Shown here: in pieces, positions 9,101 through 16,525 of the stretch
How positions within the stretch are numbered: the first letter of the stretch is position 1
Layout: every line of letters begins with the position of its first letter
Assembly: GCA_902783035.1 (NCBI GenBank)
Contig: CACZPK010000148.1
Coordinates: forward strand, 1 to 50,107
Direction: 5' to 3'
Length of the DNA: 50,107 bases
From: Oscillospiraceae bacterium
Lineage (GTDB): Bacteria; Bacillota; Clostridia; Oscillospirales; Oscillospiraceae
Made by a program: the position numbers and the translations under genes
Notes under the pieces: model-generated
What the model saw: only the letters and a program-made list of their open reading frames with translations
Told to the model about the DNA's origin: nothing
The model's database searches: none

Positions 9101-9303
9101 TCGCGGTAGGCGTCCTGCTTCCACTCCAGTTTTGTCTGCTCCTTCTGAAGCTCTTTGATCTTCGTCTGGTACCCCGTCACGCTGTTTTGGATCATTGTCT
9201 CGGTATCCATCCCGCTGGCAAGACCCGTCAACACGTTGCGATTCCCGTATATGCTCTCGGTGCTGCTATACGAGTTGCTGCTCAAACTGTTAATATTAGC
9301 CAT
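6121..9303 (-). CDS. fliD: Flagellar filament cap protein FliD, unusually large
   Basis: The N-terminus (TGLASGMDTETMIQNSVTGY) and the C-terminal part (SLINNNLQSRIDTLNKQISNWQSKL and a helical tail) are the conserved ends of FliD, which forms the polymerising cap at the filament tip. The protein is 1060 residues, about twice the usual 450-600. The extra length is in the middle, the part expected to be surface-exposed, and includes three copies of a roughly 25-residue D/N-G-rich repeat (residues 467-581). The SD AAGGAAG precedes the ATG. A sigma-D promoter lies about 100 bases upstream, and fliS and the FliT-like gene follow. Confidence 0.93.
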   Translation of the reverse strand: MANINSLSSNSYSSTESIYGNRNVLTGLASGMDTETMIQNSVTGYQTKIKELQKEQTKLEWKQDAYRDLIGQSYNIVQKYTSYTSATNLASNSFFNNAITTSANGTHADAISATGTSKSTIQVNSVSQLATATRYNIAASALDFAATSSPTGSKISWDMQETVGMVNGTITLRYGSNNIDLKFTDEDTFDFEDGDTDEQKMQKLCKAIEEKLGDVDLKIGVGTIKARALINVSVNGNRISFAENDSHPDKSGNKVYISSVSGNITSTLGATKPASTSNADKFANDGFTVSNVNGLVGKPNVAEYISGKTMDITLDGTTKQIKIGDLTGTKISINGEQKSLSEALALMNADSTSDEDRASIEEAVNSAMNTALKNDLQASIDKQFGKNKVTVNIKGGALDFSGSENSMLKASSEVGEKLGIGSGVSNYFNTSSTLKTLLGESWLQENARLKVDPSEITAKTVRSAGMWYEDASGNRVDEEGYRIDDDGNRMFERAQGSITENYTTDEEGNTTGVYYTDSAGQRVSKDGYVLNDDGSSYVAIMGSGAPREVQREEKLEYYDADGNRVTQDGYLMDEKGNAVYGLEINGAKIGGITADTTLESLINKINANADAGVNVSYSNLTREFVFTSRETGEGSDIVFGEGLAQKLFTSDPLQNVTLEKFFGDAVEWNSEGKANMMFVGLDDAASLGSLKKDDTLGSMIETLNSRLDVKIQYQNGKFSLLDKDGKEMSAEKIAEYDFAQRGKESNGNLSFSKLFGSIETGVKEQGQDAIMEATVNGKTISLKRSSNTIEMDGMHVTLKDTFVAEKASDAVTFSSSSDADKIVEAVKTFAEDINKLMTDLHSAFATQRPAKSSSSSKGTTYYEPLTEEDKNSMSESAVKAYEEKAKTGLLFGDSDLSQMYNKLREALTSYGADRMALESIGLTTAYSEGVTTLKVDEKKLREALETDPDKVRTAFTKTKDGGSATNGLMSTLKSTLNTYTSISSGTPGVLVRKAGTRLSSVSLINNNLQSRIDTLNKQISNWQSKLGDKIDYYTKQFTQLEKLMNTMNNQSSMLAGLMGG
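7561..7905 (-). repeat. Three YxD.xGxRVxxDGYxxxDxG repeats inside FliD
   Basis: Residues 467-491, 514-538 and 557-581 of FliD share the frame Y-x-D-x-x-G-x-R-V-x-x-(D/E)-G-Y-x-x-(D/N)-(D/E)-x-G. Examples are WYEDASGNRVDEEGYRIDDD, YYTDSAGQRVSKDGYVLNDD and YYDADGNRVTQDGYLMDE. The spacing between copies is about 43-47 residues. The Asp/Asn/Gly pattern resembles calcium-binding or beta-hairpin repeats of secreted proteins. This is not a standard FliD element. Confidence 0.85.
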
Positions 9304-9335
9304 CTGTGCTCAACTTCCTTTCTGACACAAAAGAC

Positions 9336-9364
9336 TTGACCTGTCGGCATATTTTTTTTATAAT
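9336..9364 (+). promoter_or_regulatory. Sigma-A promoter of the parA-comFB operon
   Basis: TTGACC (9336-9341), a 17-base spacer and a perfect TATAAT (9359-9364) give a start near 9371 and a leader of about 93 bases before the TTG start codon. It lies inside the predicted 5' leader of the divergent fliD transcript. Confidence 0.8.
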
Positions 9365-9401
9365 TGTAAATGAGCGATAAAGACTACTCTCGTTTACTAT
9401 A

Positions 9402-9428
9402 CTATCGGCAGGTTTGTAAGAAAACTTA
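9402..9428 (-). promoter_or_regulatory. Sigma-D (sigma-28) promoter of the fliD operon
   Basis: On the minus strand TAAG (9428-9425), exactly 15 bases, and GCCGATAG (9409-9402) match the Bacillus SigD consensus TAAA-N15-GCCGATAT at three of four and seven of eight positions. It sits about 100 bases before fliD, a classical late flagellar gene. Confidence 0.85.
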
Positions 9429-9463
9429 GGGGTCAGCGGGAAAAATTTACAGGGGGATTCGTT

Positions 9464-10225
9464 TTGAAGAAGATCATCGCCATCACCAACCAGAAAGGCG
9501 GCGTCGGCAAGACCACCACGGCTTTGTCCCTCATCAGTGCGCTGCACCTGCGCAAATACCGGGTACTCGGCGTCGATCTCGACCCCCAGGGCTCCCTCGG
9601 TTTCAGCGCCGGGCTTGATATCGAAAACACCGACACGATCTACGACGTGCTCAAAGGCAAGAAAAAGATCGACGACGTCATCACCGACACCGAGATTGGA
9701 GACTTCCTCCCCTCAAACATTCTGCTGTCCACGGCTGAGCTGGAGTTCAACATGCCGGCGCGCGAGTTCCTGCTGCGCGACCAGCTTATTAAGATTGCGG
9801 ACGACTACGATTACATCATCATCGACACGCCGCCCGCGCTGAATGTGCTTACGGTCAATGCCTATGTCGCGGCGCAGGGGCTCATCATTCCGATGGCACC
9901 GGAAATCCTGAGCCTGCTCGGCATCTCCCAGCTGCGCGACACGGTGGAGACCGTCCGCCGCTACTACAACCCCGAGCTGGAGGTCATGGGCATTCTGCTC
10001 AACCGCTACAGTTCCCGTCTCGTGCTCAACCGCGAGGTGGAGGATATGTCGCAGGAGGTCGCACGCAAGCTGGAAACCAAGGTCTTCCGCAACAAGATCC
10101 ACGCAAGCGTTGCCGTTGCGGAGGCTCCCGCCTACGGCGAAAGCGTCCTCACTTACTCGCCCGGTTCCAGGCCGGCGCAGGATTTTATGGGGCTGCTCGA
10201 CGAAATGATGGATGAAGCGCAATAA
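9464..10225 (+). CDS. ParA/Soj-type ATPase without ParB
   Basis: The 253-residue protein opens with a deviant Walker A motif (QKGGVGKTT, signature Lys11 and catalytic Lys16), followed by VDLDPQGSLG and the Walker B-like strand YDYIIIDTPP, the complete ParA/MinD core. No MinD-type C-terminal amphipathic helix is apparent, so it resembles Soj/ParA, which dimerises on ATP and binds DNA non-specifically. No parB or parS follows. The next gene encodes a ComFB protein 13 bases downstream. In other bacteria orphan ParA proteins position chemotaxis arrays, flagella or other cargo; that role here is inference from the flagellar setting. The TTG start at 9464 is fixed by AGGGGGA six bases before it. 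Confidence 0.9.
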   Translation: MKKIIAITNQKGGVGKTTTALSLISALHLRKYRVLGVDLDPQGSLGFSAGLDIENTDTIYDVLKGKKKIDDVITDTEIGDFLPSNILLSTAELEFNMPAREFLLRDQLIKIADDYDYIIIDTPPALNVLTVNAYVAAQGLIIPMAPEILSLLGISQLRDTVETVRRYYNPELEVMGILLNRYSSRLVLNREVEDMSQEVARKLETKVFRNKIHASVAVAEAPAYGESVLTYSPGSRPAQDFMGLLDEMMDEAQ

Positions 10226-10238
10226 GGGAGGAACGATC

Positions 10239-10982
10239 ATGCCGAAACAGGGTTCCAAAGGAAAGAGCAGCAAAACTGCGCGTGTATTGAATCTGCTTAC
10301 CGATCCGGGCTCCGCCGCAGAAACTCCCGAGGCAAAAACCGCTGCCGCGGAAAGCGCCGCTGAGAGCGCCCGCCTTGCCGATGATCGGAAAACGCAGGCG
10401 AAGATCCGCGGTGCGCTGGAGATGGAGCTTGCCGATATGCCTGCGCCCGCACCCGCGCGTCCTGTTCGGCCGCACGGTCCCGCCGGTATTCTCGACCCCA
10501 AGACCGGTTTTCGCATCGTCAAGGAAACCGGCCCTCTGCCGGAATTTGAAGACGACGGCAGTCCCGTGCCGGAGCCGGAGCCAAAGGCAGATGCAACGCC
10601 GGAGCCGATGCCCGAGCCCGTGTTCACCGTTCCCCAGCCGGAGCCGAAGACCATGGAGCAAACGCTCAGCGAGCTGCGCACCGCCGTCGAGGAAAAGCCC
10701 GACGAATACATCTGCTTCAACGTCACGCAGGCGCTGGTCGAGGCAAAAACGGACAAGTATATCAAAATGTTCGGTCTGTGCTCCTGCCCGCGCTGCCGCA
10801 TCGACGTCATTGCGCTGGCGCTGACCAACCTGCCGCCGAAATACGTCGTGGCAAAGCCGGACGACCTGATCCCACGTCTTTCCGTGTACGAGCAAAAGTA
10901 CAATGCAGCGGTCATCACCCAGGTGATGAGCGCCTGCCGCAAGGTGCTTGACCGCCCGCACCACAAGCGGGACGGCCAATAA
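10239..10982 (+). CDS. ComFB-family protein with long disordered N-terminus, predicted c-di-GMP receptor
   Basis: Residues about 157-237 form a ComFB domain: a helical start (CFNVTQALVEAKTDKYIKMF), the Cys-rich element CSCPRCRID (C181, C183, C186) and the signature IALALTNLPPKYV, with C233 near the end. Bacillus subtilis ComFB is about 100 residues. This 247-residue protein adds an N-terminal region rich in Ala, Pro and Glu (PEPEP-type runs at 110-137) that looks disordered. As I recall, ComFB proteins have recently been reported to bind c-di-GMP and affect motility or competence; that is family knowledge, not visible here. The ATG at 10239 with GGGAGG eight bases before it is preferred to an in-frame ATG at 10212 that would overlap parA. 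Confidence 0.8.
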   Translation: MPKQGSKGKSSKTARVLNLLTDPGSAAETPEAKTAAAESAAESARLADDRKTQAKIRGALEMELADMPAPAPARPVRPHGPAGILDPKTGFRIVKETGPLPEFEDDGSPVPEPEPKADATPEPMPEPVFTVPQPEPKTMEQTLSELRTAVEEKPDEYICFNVTQALVEAKTDKYIKMFGLCSCPRCRIDVIALALTNLPPKYVVAKPDDLIPRLSVYEQKYNAAVITQVMSACRKVLDRPHHKRDGQ

Positions 10983-10999
10983 AGCCACATAAATGCTTT

Positions 11000-11033
11000 G
11001 ACCGCGGTCCCAAAACGGCCGCGGTCATTCTTT
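11000..11033 (+). terminator. Terminator between the ComFB gene and csrA
   Basis: GACCGCGG (11000-11007) pairs with CCGCGGTC (11019-11026) and is followed by ATTCTTTATT. It ends the parA-comFB operon and may also block converging transcripts from csrA. Confidence 0.75.
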
Positions 11034-11039
11034 ATTATA

Positions 11040-11291
11040 TTAAAGCGGCTGCTTTTTGTCCTCGGGTACGCTGCCCAAGACCCCCAGCAGGCTGTCCGGC
11101 CGCGCCGGCTCCTCTGCCGCCGCATCCCGGTTGGCTTTCACCGCCTGCAGAAGCTCGCTGCGCAGGATCGGGATGCTCTTCGGCGCGTCGATCGCGAGGC
11201 GCACGCCGCCCTCGTAGACGTCCATAACGGTGATCTTCACATCATCGCCGATCAAAAGCGTCTCTCCGGCTCTGCGTCGTAGGATCAGCAT
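11040..11291 (-). CDS. csrA: Carbon storage regulator CsrA
   Basis: The 83-residue protein starts MLILRRRAGETLLIGDDVKI and contains GGVRLAIDAPKSIPILRSEL, the conserved beta-strand core of CsrA. CsrA dimers bind GGA motifs in mRNA leaders; in Bacillus the main target is the flagellin (hag) leader. The C-terminal tail (about residues 55-83) is longer than in enterobacterial CsrA. The gene overlaps the end of fliW by seven bases, so synthesis of the antagonist pair is probably coupled. It is the last gene of the flgM operon. Confidence 0.97.
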   Translation of the reverse strand: MLILRRRAGETLLIGDDVKITVMDVYEGGVRLAIDAPKSIPILRSELLQAVKANRDAAAEEPARPDSLLGVLGSVPEDKKQPL

Positions 11292-11734
11292 GTCTTATCC
11301 TCCCCGCTCTCAAATTCGGAGAGCTTATGCCGCATCTCCCACTCATCATCTTCCAGAATGACCTGCATGGCACGGCGCGTATTCGGGTTAATGGCAACCG
11401 GACACTTCATATTGATGGTGCTCTCGCTCACCGGCTTCTTGACCGTGCACATCACATAATAGTACAGCTCTTCGCTCTGCTCCACGTCCAGCTCCCGCAA
11501 TTCCTCCGCACGCAGAACCGGCGCATAACCGGCGCAAAGGGTAAACGGGTGCATCAGCGTAAACGCAAGCTCCGGTGTCTGCACGCTCTGCAAGCTGAAG
11601 AGCGTGCCGTTATCCGAAAACTCCAGCAGCAAGAACGAATGCTCGTCCTCAAAGCCAAACAGCCCCTTCGGAAACGTCAGAAGCTCCTCCTGCTCAAACT
11701 CGACCTCGCCAAAATACTTTGTCTGCGTCTTCAA
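11285..11734 (-). CDS. fliW: Flagellar assembly factor FliW, CsrA antagonist
   Basis: The 149-residue length and the motifs YFGEVEFEQEELLTFPKGLFGFE and CPVAINPNTRRAMQVILED are characteristic of FliW. FliW binds either flagellin or CsrA: when flagellin has been exported, free FliW sequesters CsrA and flagellin translation resumes. The start is a TTG (11732-11734) with GGGAGG about nine bases upstream, so the rare start may keep expression low. It lies between the yviE-like gene and csrA, as in Bacillus. Confidence 0.96.
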   Translation of the reverse strand: MKTQTKYFGEVEFEQEELLTFPKGLFGFEDEHSFLLLEFSDNGTLFSLQSVQTPELAFTLMHPFTLCAGYAPVLRAEELRELDVEQSEELYYYVMCTVKKPVSESTINMKCPVAINPNTRRAMQVILEDDEWEMRHKLSEFESGEDKTC

Positions 11735-11766
11735 AAGAACAACCTCCCGACCGTTTCAATCTCCGC

Positions 11767-12435
11767 TCACGCCTTGACGTCCACAGGCTCGTAGTTCGGG
11801 TCGGCGCTGCGCGGCACATAGATCGGCCCGCCGACATATTTGATGATGACCTTCGGCGCCTGCTCAACGATCAGCTCGATATCGCCCGGCGTAAACTCAA
11901 ACTCACCCTGGTCGATCTTCCAGTCAAAGTTCAGCTTATCCATGCCGTAGCGAATCTCCATCTGCCCGTTCTCCCACTCCGACTCGGACTCCTGTGCCTC
12001 GGCGGTGCTTTCCGCCTGCTGGGTAACCTCTTCGGTGACGGGTGCGGGCGTGTTCTGGGCAAGCATCTGGCTGAACCGGGCATTGAGCATGATCTGCCCC
12101 TGATCGGAATATGCTGCCGTCGCCTCATAGCCGGACTGCAAGTCGCCCTGCTGCGCCTGCGTCATTTGCTGCATCGGCACGTTCAGTGGCGCATTCGGCG
12201 CAGTCTGCGGCACCTGCGTGACAGCGCGGGCCGTCACACCGGCGGGTGCCGTAATGGGCGAACGCGGCTCAAATGTGTCAAGCTGGAGTTTGATTGGGCG
12301 ACTCTTGATGTCAATTCCCTTGTCGGAGCGGCTGATCTCCATCTCAGCCGTCCCACGCGTATACTCCAGAGACGCATTCGTTGTCTTCATGCGGATCTCT
12401 ATGGGTACACTTGTAATTTCGATCAGCGGATACAT
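11767..12435 (-). CDS. DUF6470 (YviE-like) protein
   Basis: The 222-residue protein occupies the position of Bacillus subtilis yviE between flgL and fliW. It has a conserved N-terminal strand region (PLIEITSVPIEIRMKTTNASLEY), a Gln/Ala/Pro-rich central stretch, and a C-terminal beta-rich part ending in KVIIKYVGGPIYVPRSADPNY. The family's biochemical role is unknown as far as I know; co-transcription with flagellar genes is its main clue. The SD AGGAAGTG precedes the ATG. Confidence 0.85.
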   Translation of the reverse strand: MYPLIEITSVPIEIRMKTTNASLEYTRGTAEMEISRSDKGIDIKSRPIKLQLDTFEPRSPITAPAGVTARAVTQVPQTAPNAPLNVPMQQMTQAQQGDLQSGYEATAAYSDQGQIMLNARFSQMLAQNTPAPVTEEVTQQAESTAEAQESESEWENGQMEIRYGMDKLNFDWKIDQGEFEFTPGDIELIVEQAPKVIIKYVGGPIYVPRSADPNYEPVDVKA

Positions 12436-12504
12436 TACAAAGCACTTCCTTTCGTGGCTTTGGGTTTCCCCCTTAATACCTTATACCTTGCGCAGGGCAA
12501 TTTG

Positions 12505-13989
12505 TCAACTCATATAATCGATCAGCGACTGCGAGAGAATATTTGTGCCGATCCGCAGCGCCGCGTTGTAGCAATACTGTGCCCATGTCATCTGCGTGAT
12601 TGCCTCTGCCATGTCCATGTCTTCGGCGTTGCAGATCTGCTGGTCCAGTTCCGCCTTATTCGTCTCAAGCTGAGCGAGGTTGGTGCGCAAATACTTGGCA
12701 TCCGCGTCAAGCTTGGTGTGCTGTCCCTGCGAATAGCCAACCGCGTCATGCAGCTTGTTGATCAACTCGTCGGCGCGCTGCTGATCCGTCTCGCCGTTTG
12801 CAAACGCGCCGGTATCCGGGTCGGCGGCGGCATAGATCTCGCCCAGCTCGCGCACAATGACCGCGAGGTTCTGGTCACGGCCGAACCCGAGGAAATTCAG
12901 GCCGGAGATCGACGTATTGAACGCACTGCCCGTGACGATCTCTCCGCGTGCGCTTTCCTTCATGCCGATGCCGATATCCAGATAGGTAGCCTCATCGGCC
13001 ATATCCTGTAGCTTCTGATACTGCTCAAAGCCCTCACGGTAAATGACGCCGTTGCGCTTGCCGTATTCCTCGGCATAGTTCCAGAAAGGCGAGAGCTTGT
13101 CGTAAACCTTCTGGGCTTCATCAAATATGTCGTCGTCCGAGCCGCTCGCCGCATTGTCAAGCTCTATGAGCACCTTCGTCGAGGAGGGCGTCGCATTCTG
13201 CGCGCTCAGTTTTGCCTTATAATCCGCAACGTACTGCGCTTTATAATTTGCATAGTTTCCGCCCGGATTGCTCGCCAGATACTCTTCCGCCGTCAGCGGC
13301 TTATCCAGATAGGCCGACTCAAGATCGGTTTTTGTGCTGTCATAAGCATCGCCCAGCGCCACGCTTGTCAGCTTATAGTGATCCAGAAAGCTCTGGTTTC
13401 CATATTCCGGCTGCGCAACGTCCAGCTTGAAGTCAGCAAAATCAGCCGGTTTCTCGATGGCCACGTTGACGTCGCGGTAGTACAGCCGCGCCTTGCCATC
13501 GGTTCCCGTTTTCCACTCAAAGGGAATATTCTCGCCGTCCGCGCCCGCAAAGACAAAGTCGTCGCCGTATTTGGTGTTCATCACGGAGACGATGTTTTTT
13601 GCCGTCTCGATCAGCTCCATGCCCAGCGTGCTGCGTCCCGCGCCCGCAGTGTCCGTGTTGGCACGGATCGCCTCCAGCACGCCGTTGAGGCCGTACTGTC
13701 CGTTGCCGGAGTCACCGTCGACGATCGCCCCCATCGCCGTATACGCGCTTTCATACTTGCTGATGGCGAAGTTCGTGTTGTCGATCTGGTCGCCCGTGCG
13801 CCAGTAGGAACGGCGCAAACGCCATGCCTTGCTCGCTTCCGCGGGATCTTCGGCATAGGTGTTGAACTTCCGGCTCGTCTGCACGGTGGTCATTGCGTCG
13901 GTCAGGCTCTTATTGTTTTTGTACAGATTGTTCCGGTAGTTCCGGTAAAGGCCGTTCGTCGTGATGCGGAAATTGGACATCCCTGACAT
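12505..13989 (-). CDS. flgL: Flagellar hook-filament junction protein FlgL (HAP3), enlarged
   Basis: The N-terminal flagellin-like coiled coil (RITTNGLYRNYRNNLYKNNKSLTDAMTTVQTSRKFNTYAEDPAEASKA) and the C-terminal helix (TKLDADAKYLRTNLAQLETNKAELDQQICNAEDMDMAEAITQMT) are typical of FlgL. At 494 residues it is longer than the usual 290-300; the surplus is in the central, surface-exposed region. FlgL joins the hook-proximal FlgK ring to the flagellin filament. AGGAGA lies nine bases before the ATG. It sits 24 bases after flgK. Confidence 0.95.
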   Translation of the reverse strand: MSGMSNFRITTNGLYRNYRNNLYKNNKSLTDAMTTVQTSRKFNTYAEDPAEASKAWRLRRSYWRTGDQIDNTNFAISKYESAYTAMGAIVDGDSGNGQYGLNGVLEAIRANTDTAGAGRSTLGMELIETAKNIVSVMNTKYGDDFVFAGADGENIPFEWKTGTDGKARLYYRDVNVAIEKPADFADFKLDVAQPEYGNQSFLDHYKLTSVALGDAYDSTKTDLESAYLDKPLTAEEYLASNPGGNYANYKAQYVADYKAKLSAQNATPSSTKVLIELDNAASGSDDDIFDEAQKVYDKLSPFWNYAEEYGKRNGVIYREGFEQYQKLQDMADEATYLDIGIGMKESARGEIVTGSAFNTSISGLNFLGFGRDQNLAVIVRELGEIYAAADPDTGAFANGETDQQRADELINKLHDAVGYSQGQHTKLDADAKYLRTNLAQLETNKAELDQQICNAEDMDMAEAITQMTWAQYCYNAALRIGTNILSQSLIDYMS

Positions 13990-14013
13990 ACCGATCTTCT
14001 CCTTTCGGGCTTG

Positions 14014-16470
14014 TTACACCGCCGTGCCGTTGACGAGCTTTTCCAGCATCTCGTCATAGGTGGTCATCAGGCGGCAGGCGGCGGAATACGCCTTCTGAAA
14101 CTGCATCATGTTCATCGCCTCGTCGTTGAGGTCCACGCCCATGACCGCGTCGCGGTCGACGTAGAGCGAATCGGCGGTGGCGTTGTAGTTTTTGAGCATC
14201 GTGTTGGTGATATTGCCGTCCTTGGCCAGCGTGCCGGCAATGGTGTCGGTCAGCATCTCCTGGAAGGTGCCGTTGAAGCTGGTCGTACCCTGCGACGCCT
14301 CGCCATAACTGAAGTCGTACTTCGTGGTGAGCATCGTCACGATATGTGCGAGGTTGTCGCTCAGGCGGCTTTTCTCCGGCGCGTCCGGGCTGATGGAGCG
14401 CAGCACATGCAACGAGCCGTGCGACCAGGCATGGGAGATGGAAATGTTTGCCGCGGTGATCTTCTCCGTGCCCGGCTCGTCTCCGTTCGTGCCATCCTTG
14501 TCGCTGGTTCCGCTGATGCTGAACAGGTTGCCGCCGAAGTAGTCCTTATATTCGTCGTTTTTCGTATACACCGTGACCTCATTCTTATCGGCAAAGTCCG
14601 TCTCTTTCAGTCCCGCTGCCGTAAAATCAAGTTCATTGCCGTCCTTGTCCTTGAACTTGTTTGACGTCGTATCACGTGTATAGCGCGTCGCATCGAAGTA
14701 CTTTTCAAAATCCTTTTTCGGGGCAAAATACGCCTTGATCTCGTCCCGCGTATAGGATGCCTTGCCGCCCGCGGGGGTCCTGCTGTACAGCCCCGTTTCC
14801 GTGTTGAGCGTATAAGTCGCGCCGTCGATCCCGATGAAATTGCCACCCACGTCCGCCTGATAGACGATATCGTCGGTAAGCGTATTCGCCTCGTTCATCT
14901 TTTCGGCAAATGTGCGCGCCAGCGTATCGAGCGCCTGACGGTAATAGGGGATGCCGCGCTTGACGCCCGCCTCGGCATCATAGTGCAGCGGCTCGTTGTT
15001 CTTGGTTTCGTCCTTATCCGCCTTCGTGTACTCACCTGACTCGGTCAACATCTCGCGCTGCGCCTGCAATCCGCCGGTCAACTCGGTATCGCCGATCCTG
15101 GTGCCGTTGATATCCTTGACGTTGACATAGGACCACTTATCTATATAGGTATCGCCCGCGGTGCCGGTCCCCTCGTAGTCGTGAAAGTGCACGACATAGG
15201 TATTCTCATACCCCGCCAGAACTTGGTTCTGGTCATCCATGAACTCGCTCTGTCCAATATGAAAATACGGGACGGTTCCGGCAACATAGCCAAACTGGGC
15301 GTTCAGTGCATCCTCATAATCCTGCACCGCCTTCTGCCGCTTAGTCGGGTCGCTGATATCAAAGGTCAGCGTCTCCACCTTGCCCTTGACGCTTTCCCAT
15401 TCCTCGCCCTGTTTGTATCCGGCAGCCGTCTTGTCGCCGACGCGCCCGACGTTCTGCACTTCAAACACCCGCTCCATCGGCTTGTTGGGCGACGAGGGGT
15501 CCACCTTGCCGCGCGCGTCGGTCAACTCGGAAAAGATAAGGTCAAAATTCTTATGGTCGCCAATGGTTTTTTCCACGATCTTCTCGCCCCTGCTGTTCAT
15601 CATGGGGTTGCCCTGATCGTCGGTTTTCACCACGTCATCGACCGTCTGCGCGAGCGAGAGCTGGGTGCTGTAGATGCCGTCCACCAGAGTACGGGCGGGG
15701 TCGCCGCTGGTCGTGATGCGGAGCTTTTCCACCTCGACGCCGTCGCCCAGATCCTCCGTCTCATAGATGACGTTGATGCCGATCTTCTTCGCCAGCTCAT
15801 CGATCAGAAGGTTGCGTTCATCCTTCTGCGTCATGGCGCCGCCGCCGAAAACCTGCGAACGGCGGATGGCCTCGTTGAGGTCGCGGATCTTGGTCAGTAT
15901 CGTATTGGTCTCGGTAAGATCCTGCTTGAAGTCCGCCGTCATATTGTCCGTCAGCGTTTCCAGCTGCTTGGCATAGTCGTTAAACTGGATCGCCAGCGCC
16001 TCGGCTGCTTCCCGGACAATGGAGTCGTTGGTGTTGCGGCCCACATTGTAATCCTGAAGCATGGTCTCAAGCTGCTGGGCAAGATCGTTGAAGCGCGCTT
16101 CCAGCACGCCTTCGCCGTCGTCGCCCTTGTTGACCTCGTCAAAGATGACGGACAACTGCTGCAAACCGTCGAGCTTTTCCTCCATCGTGCCGACGCGCGT
16201 CATTTCGTTGCGGTAACGGATGTCGAGATACTGGTCGCGCAGCTGCTCGATGCCCGTGGCAAGCACGCCGCCGTTGGAGCGCAGGTCGAAACGGCTCTGA
16301 TAGCGATCGGCCGAGCCGTAATACATGGAGGTCTGGTCGATCTTCTGACGGGTGTAGCCCTCCGTGTTGATATTGGAGATGTTGTTGCCCGTCGTATTGA
16401 GCGCATGCTGGGACACCATGATGCCCAGTCTCGCCATTGTAAATGTGCCGAACGTCGACAAGCTGCCCAT
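14014..16470 (-). CDS. flgK: Flagellar hook-associated protein FlgK (HAP1), enlarged
   Basis: The N-terminus (FTMARLGIMVSQHALNTTGNNISNINTEGYTRQK) contains the rod/hook-family ANNLAN-like motif, and the C-terminus (GVDLNDEAMNMMQFQKAYSAACRLMTTYDEMLEKLVN) is the conserved second coiled-coil strand. FlgK forms the first junction ring on the hook. The protein is 818 residues against a usual 500-650; the extra material is an Asp/Lys/Tyr-rich central region of the kind exposed on the outside. It follows flgN, its likely export chaperone, by 55 bases. Confidence 0.96.
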   Translation of the reverse strand: MGSLSTFGTFTMARLGIMVSQHALNTTGNNISNINTEGYTRQKIDQTSMYYGSADRYQSRFDLRSNGGVLATGIEQLRDQYLDIRYRNEMTRVGTMEEKLDGLQQLSVIFDEVNKGDDGEGVLEARFNDLAQQLETMLQDYNVGRNTNDSIVREAAEALAIQFNDYAKQLETLTDNMTADFKQDLTETNTILTKIRDLNEAIRRSQVFGGGAMTQKDERNLLIDELAKKIGINVIYETEDLGDGVEVEKLRITTSGDPARTLVDGIYSTQLSLAQTVDDVVKTDDQGNPMMNSRGEKIVEKTIGDHKNFDLIFSELTDARGKVDPSSPNKPMERVFEVQNVGRVGDKTAAGYKQGEEWESVKGKVETLTFDISDPTKRQKAVQDYEDALNAQFGYVAGTVPYFHIGQSEFMDDQNQVLAGYENTYVVHFHDYEGTGTAGDTYIDKWSYVNVKDINGTRIGDTELTGGLQAQREMLTESGEYTKADKDETKNNEPLHYDAEAGVKRGIPYYRQALDTLARTFAEKMNEANTLTDDIVYQADVGGNFIGIDGATYTLNTETGLYSRTPAGGKASYTRDEIKAYFAPKKDFEKYFDATRYTRDTTSNKFKDKDGNELDFTAAGLKETDFADKNEVTVYTKNDEYKDYFGGNLFSISGTSDKDGTNGDEPGTEKITAANISISHAWSHGSLHVLRSISPDAPEKSRLSDNLAHIVTMLTTKYDFSYGEASQGTTSFNGTFQEMLTDTIAGTLAKDGNITNTMLKNYNATADSLYVDRDAVMGVDLNDEAMNMMQFQKAYSAACRLMTTYDEMLEKLVNGTAV

Positions 16471-16525
16471 GCTCCGACACCCCTTTCCTGTCTATACCTG
16501 CGCCGAAAAGCGTCCTTCCGGCGCT

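Noticed and set aside
9464-10225. Assignment of the ParA protein as FlhG/MinD.
   Set aside because: No C-terminal amphipathic helix, no FlhF neighbour, and the DLDPQG motif is closer to Soj/ParA.
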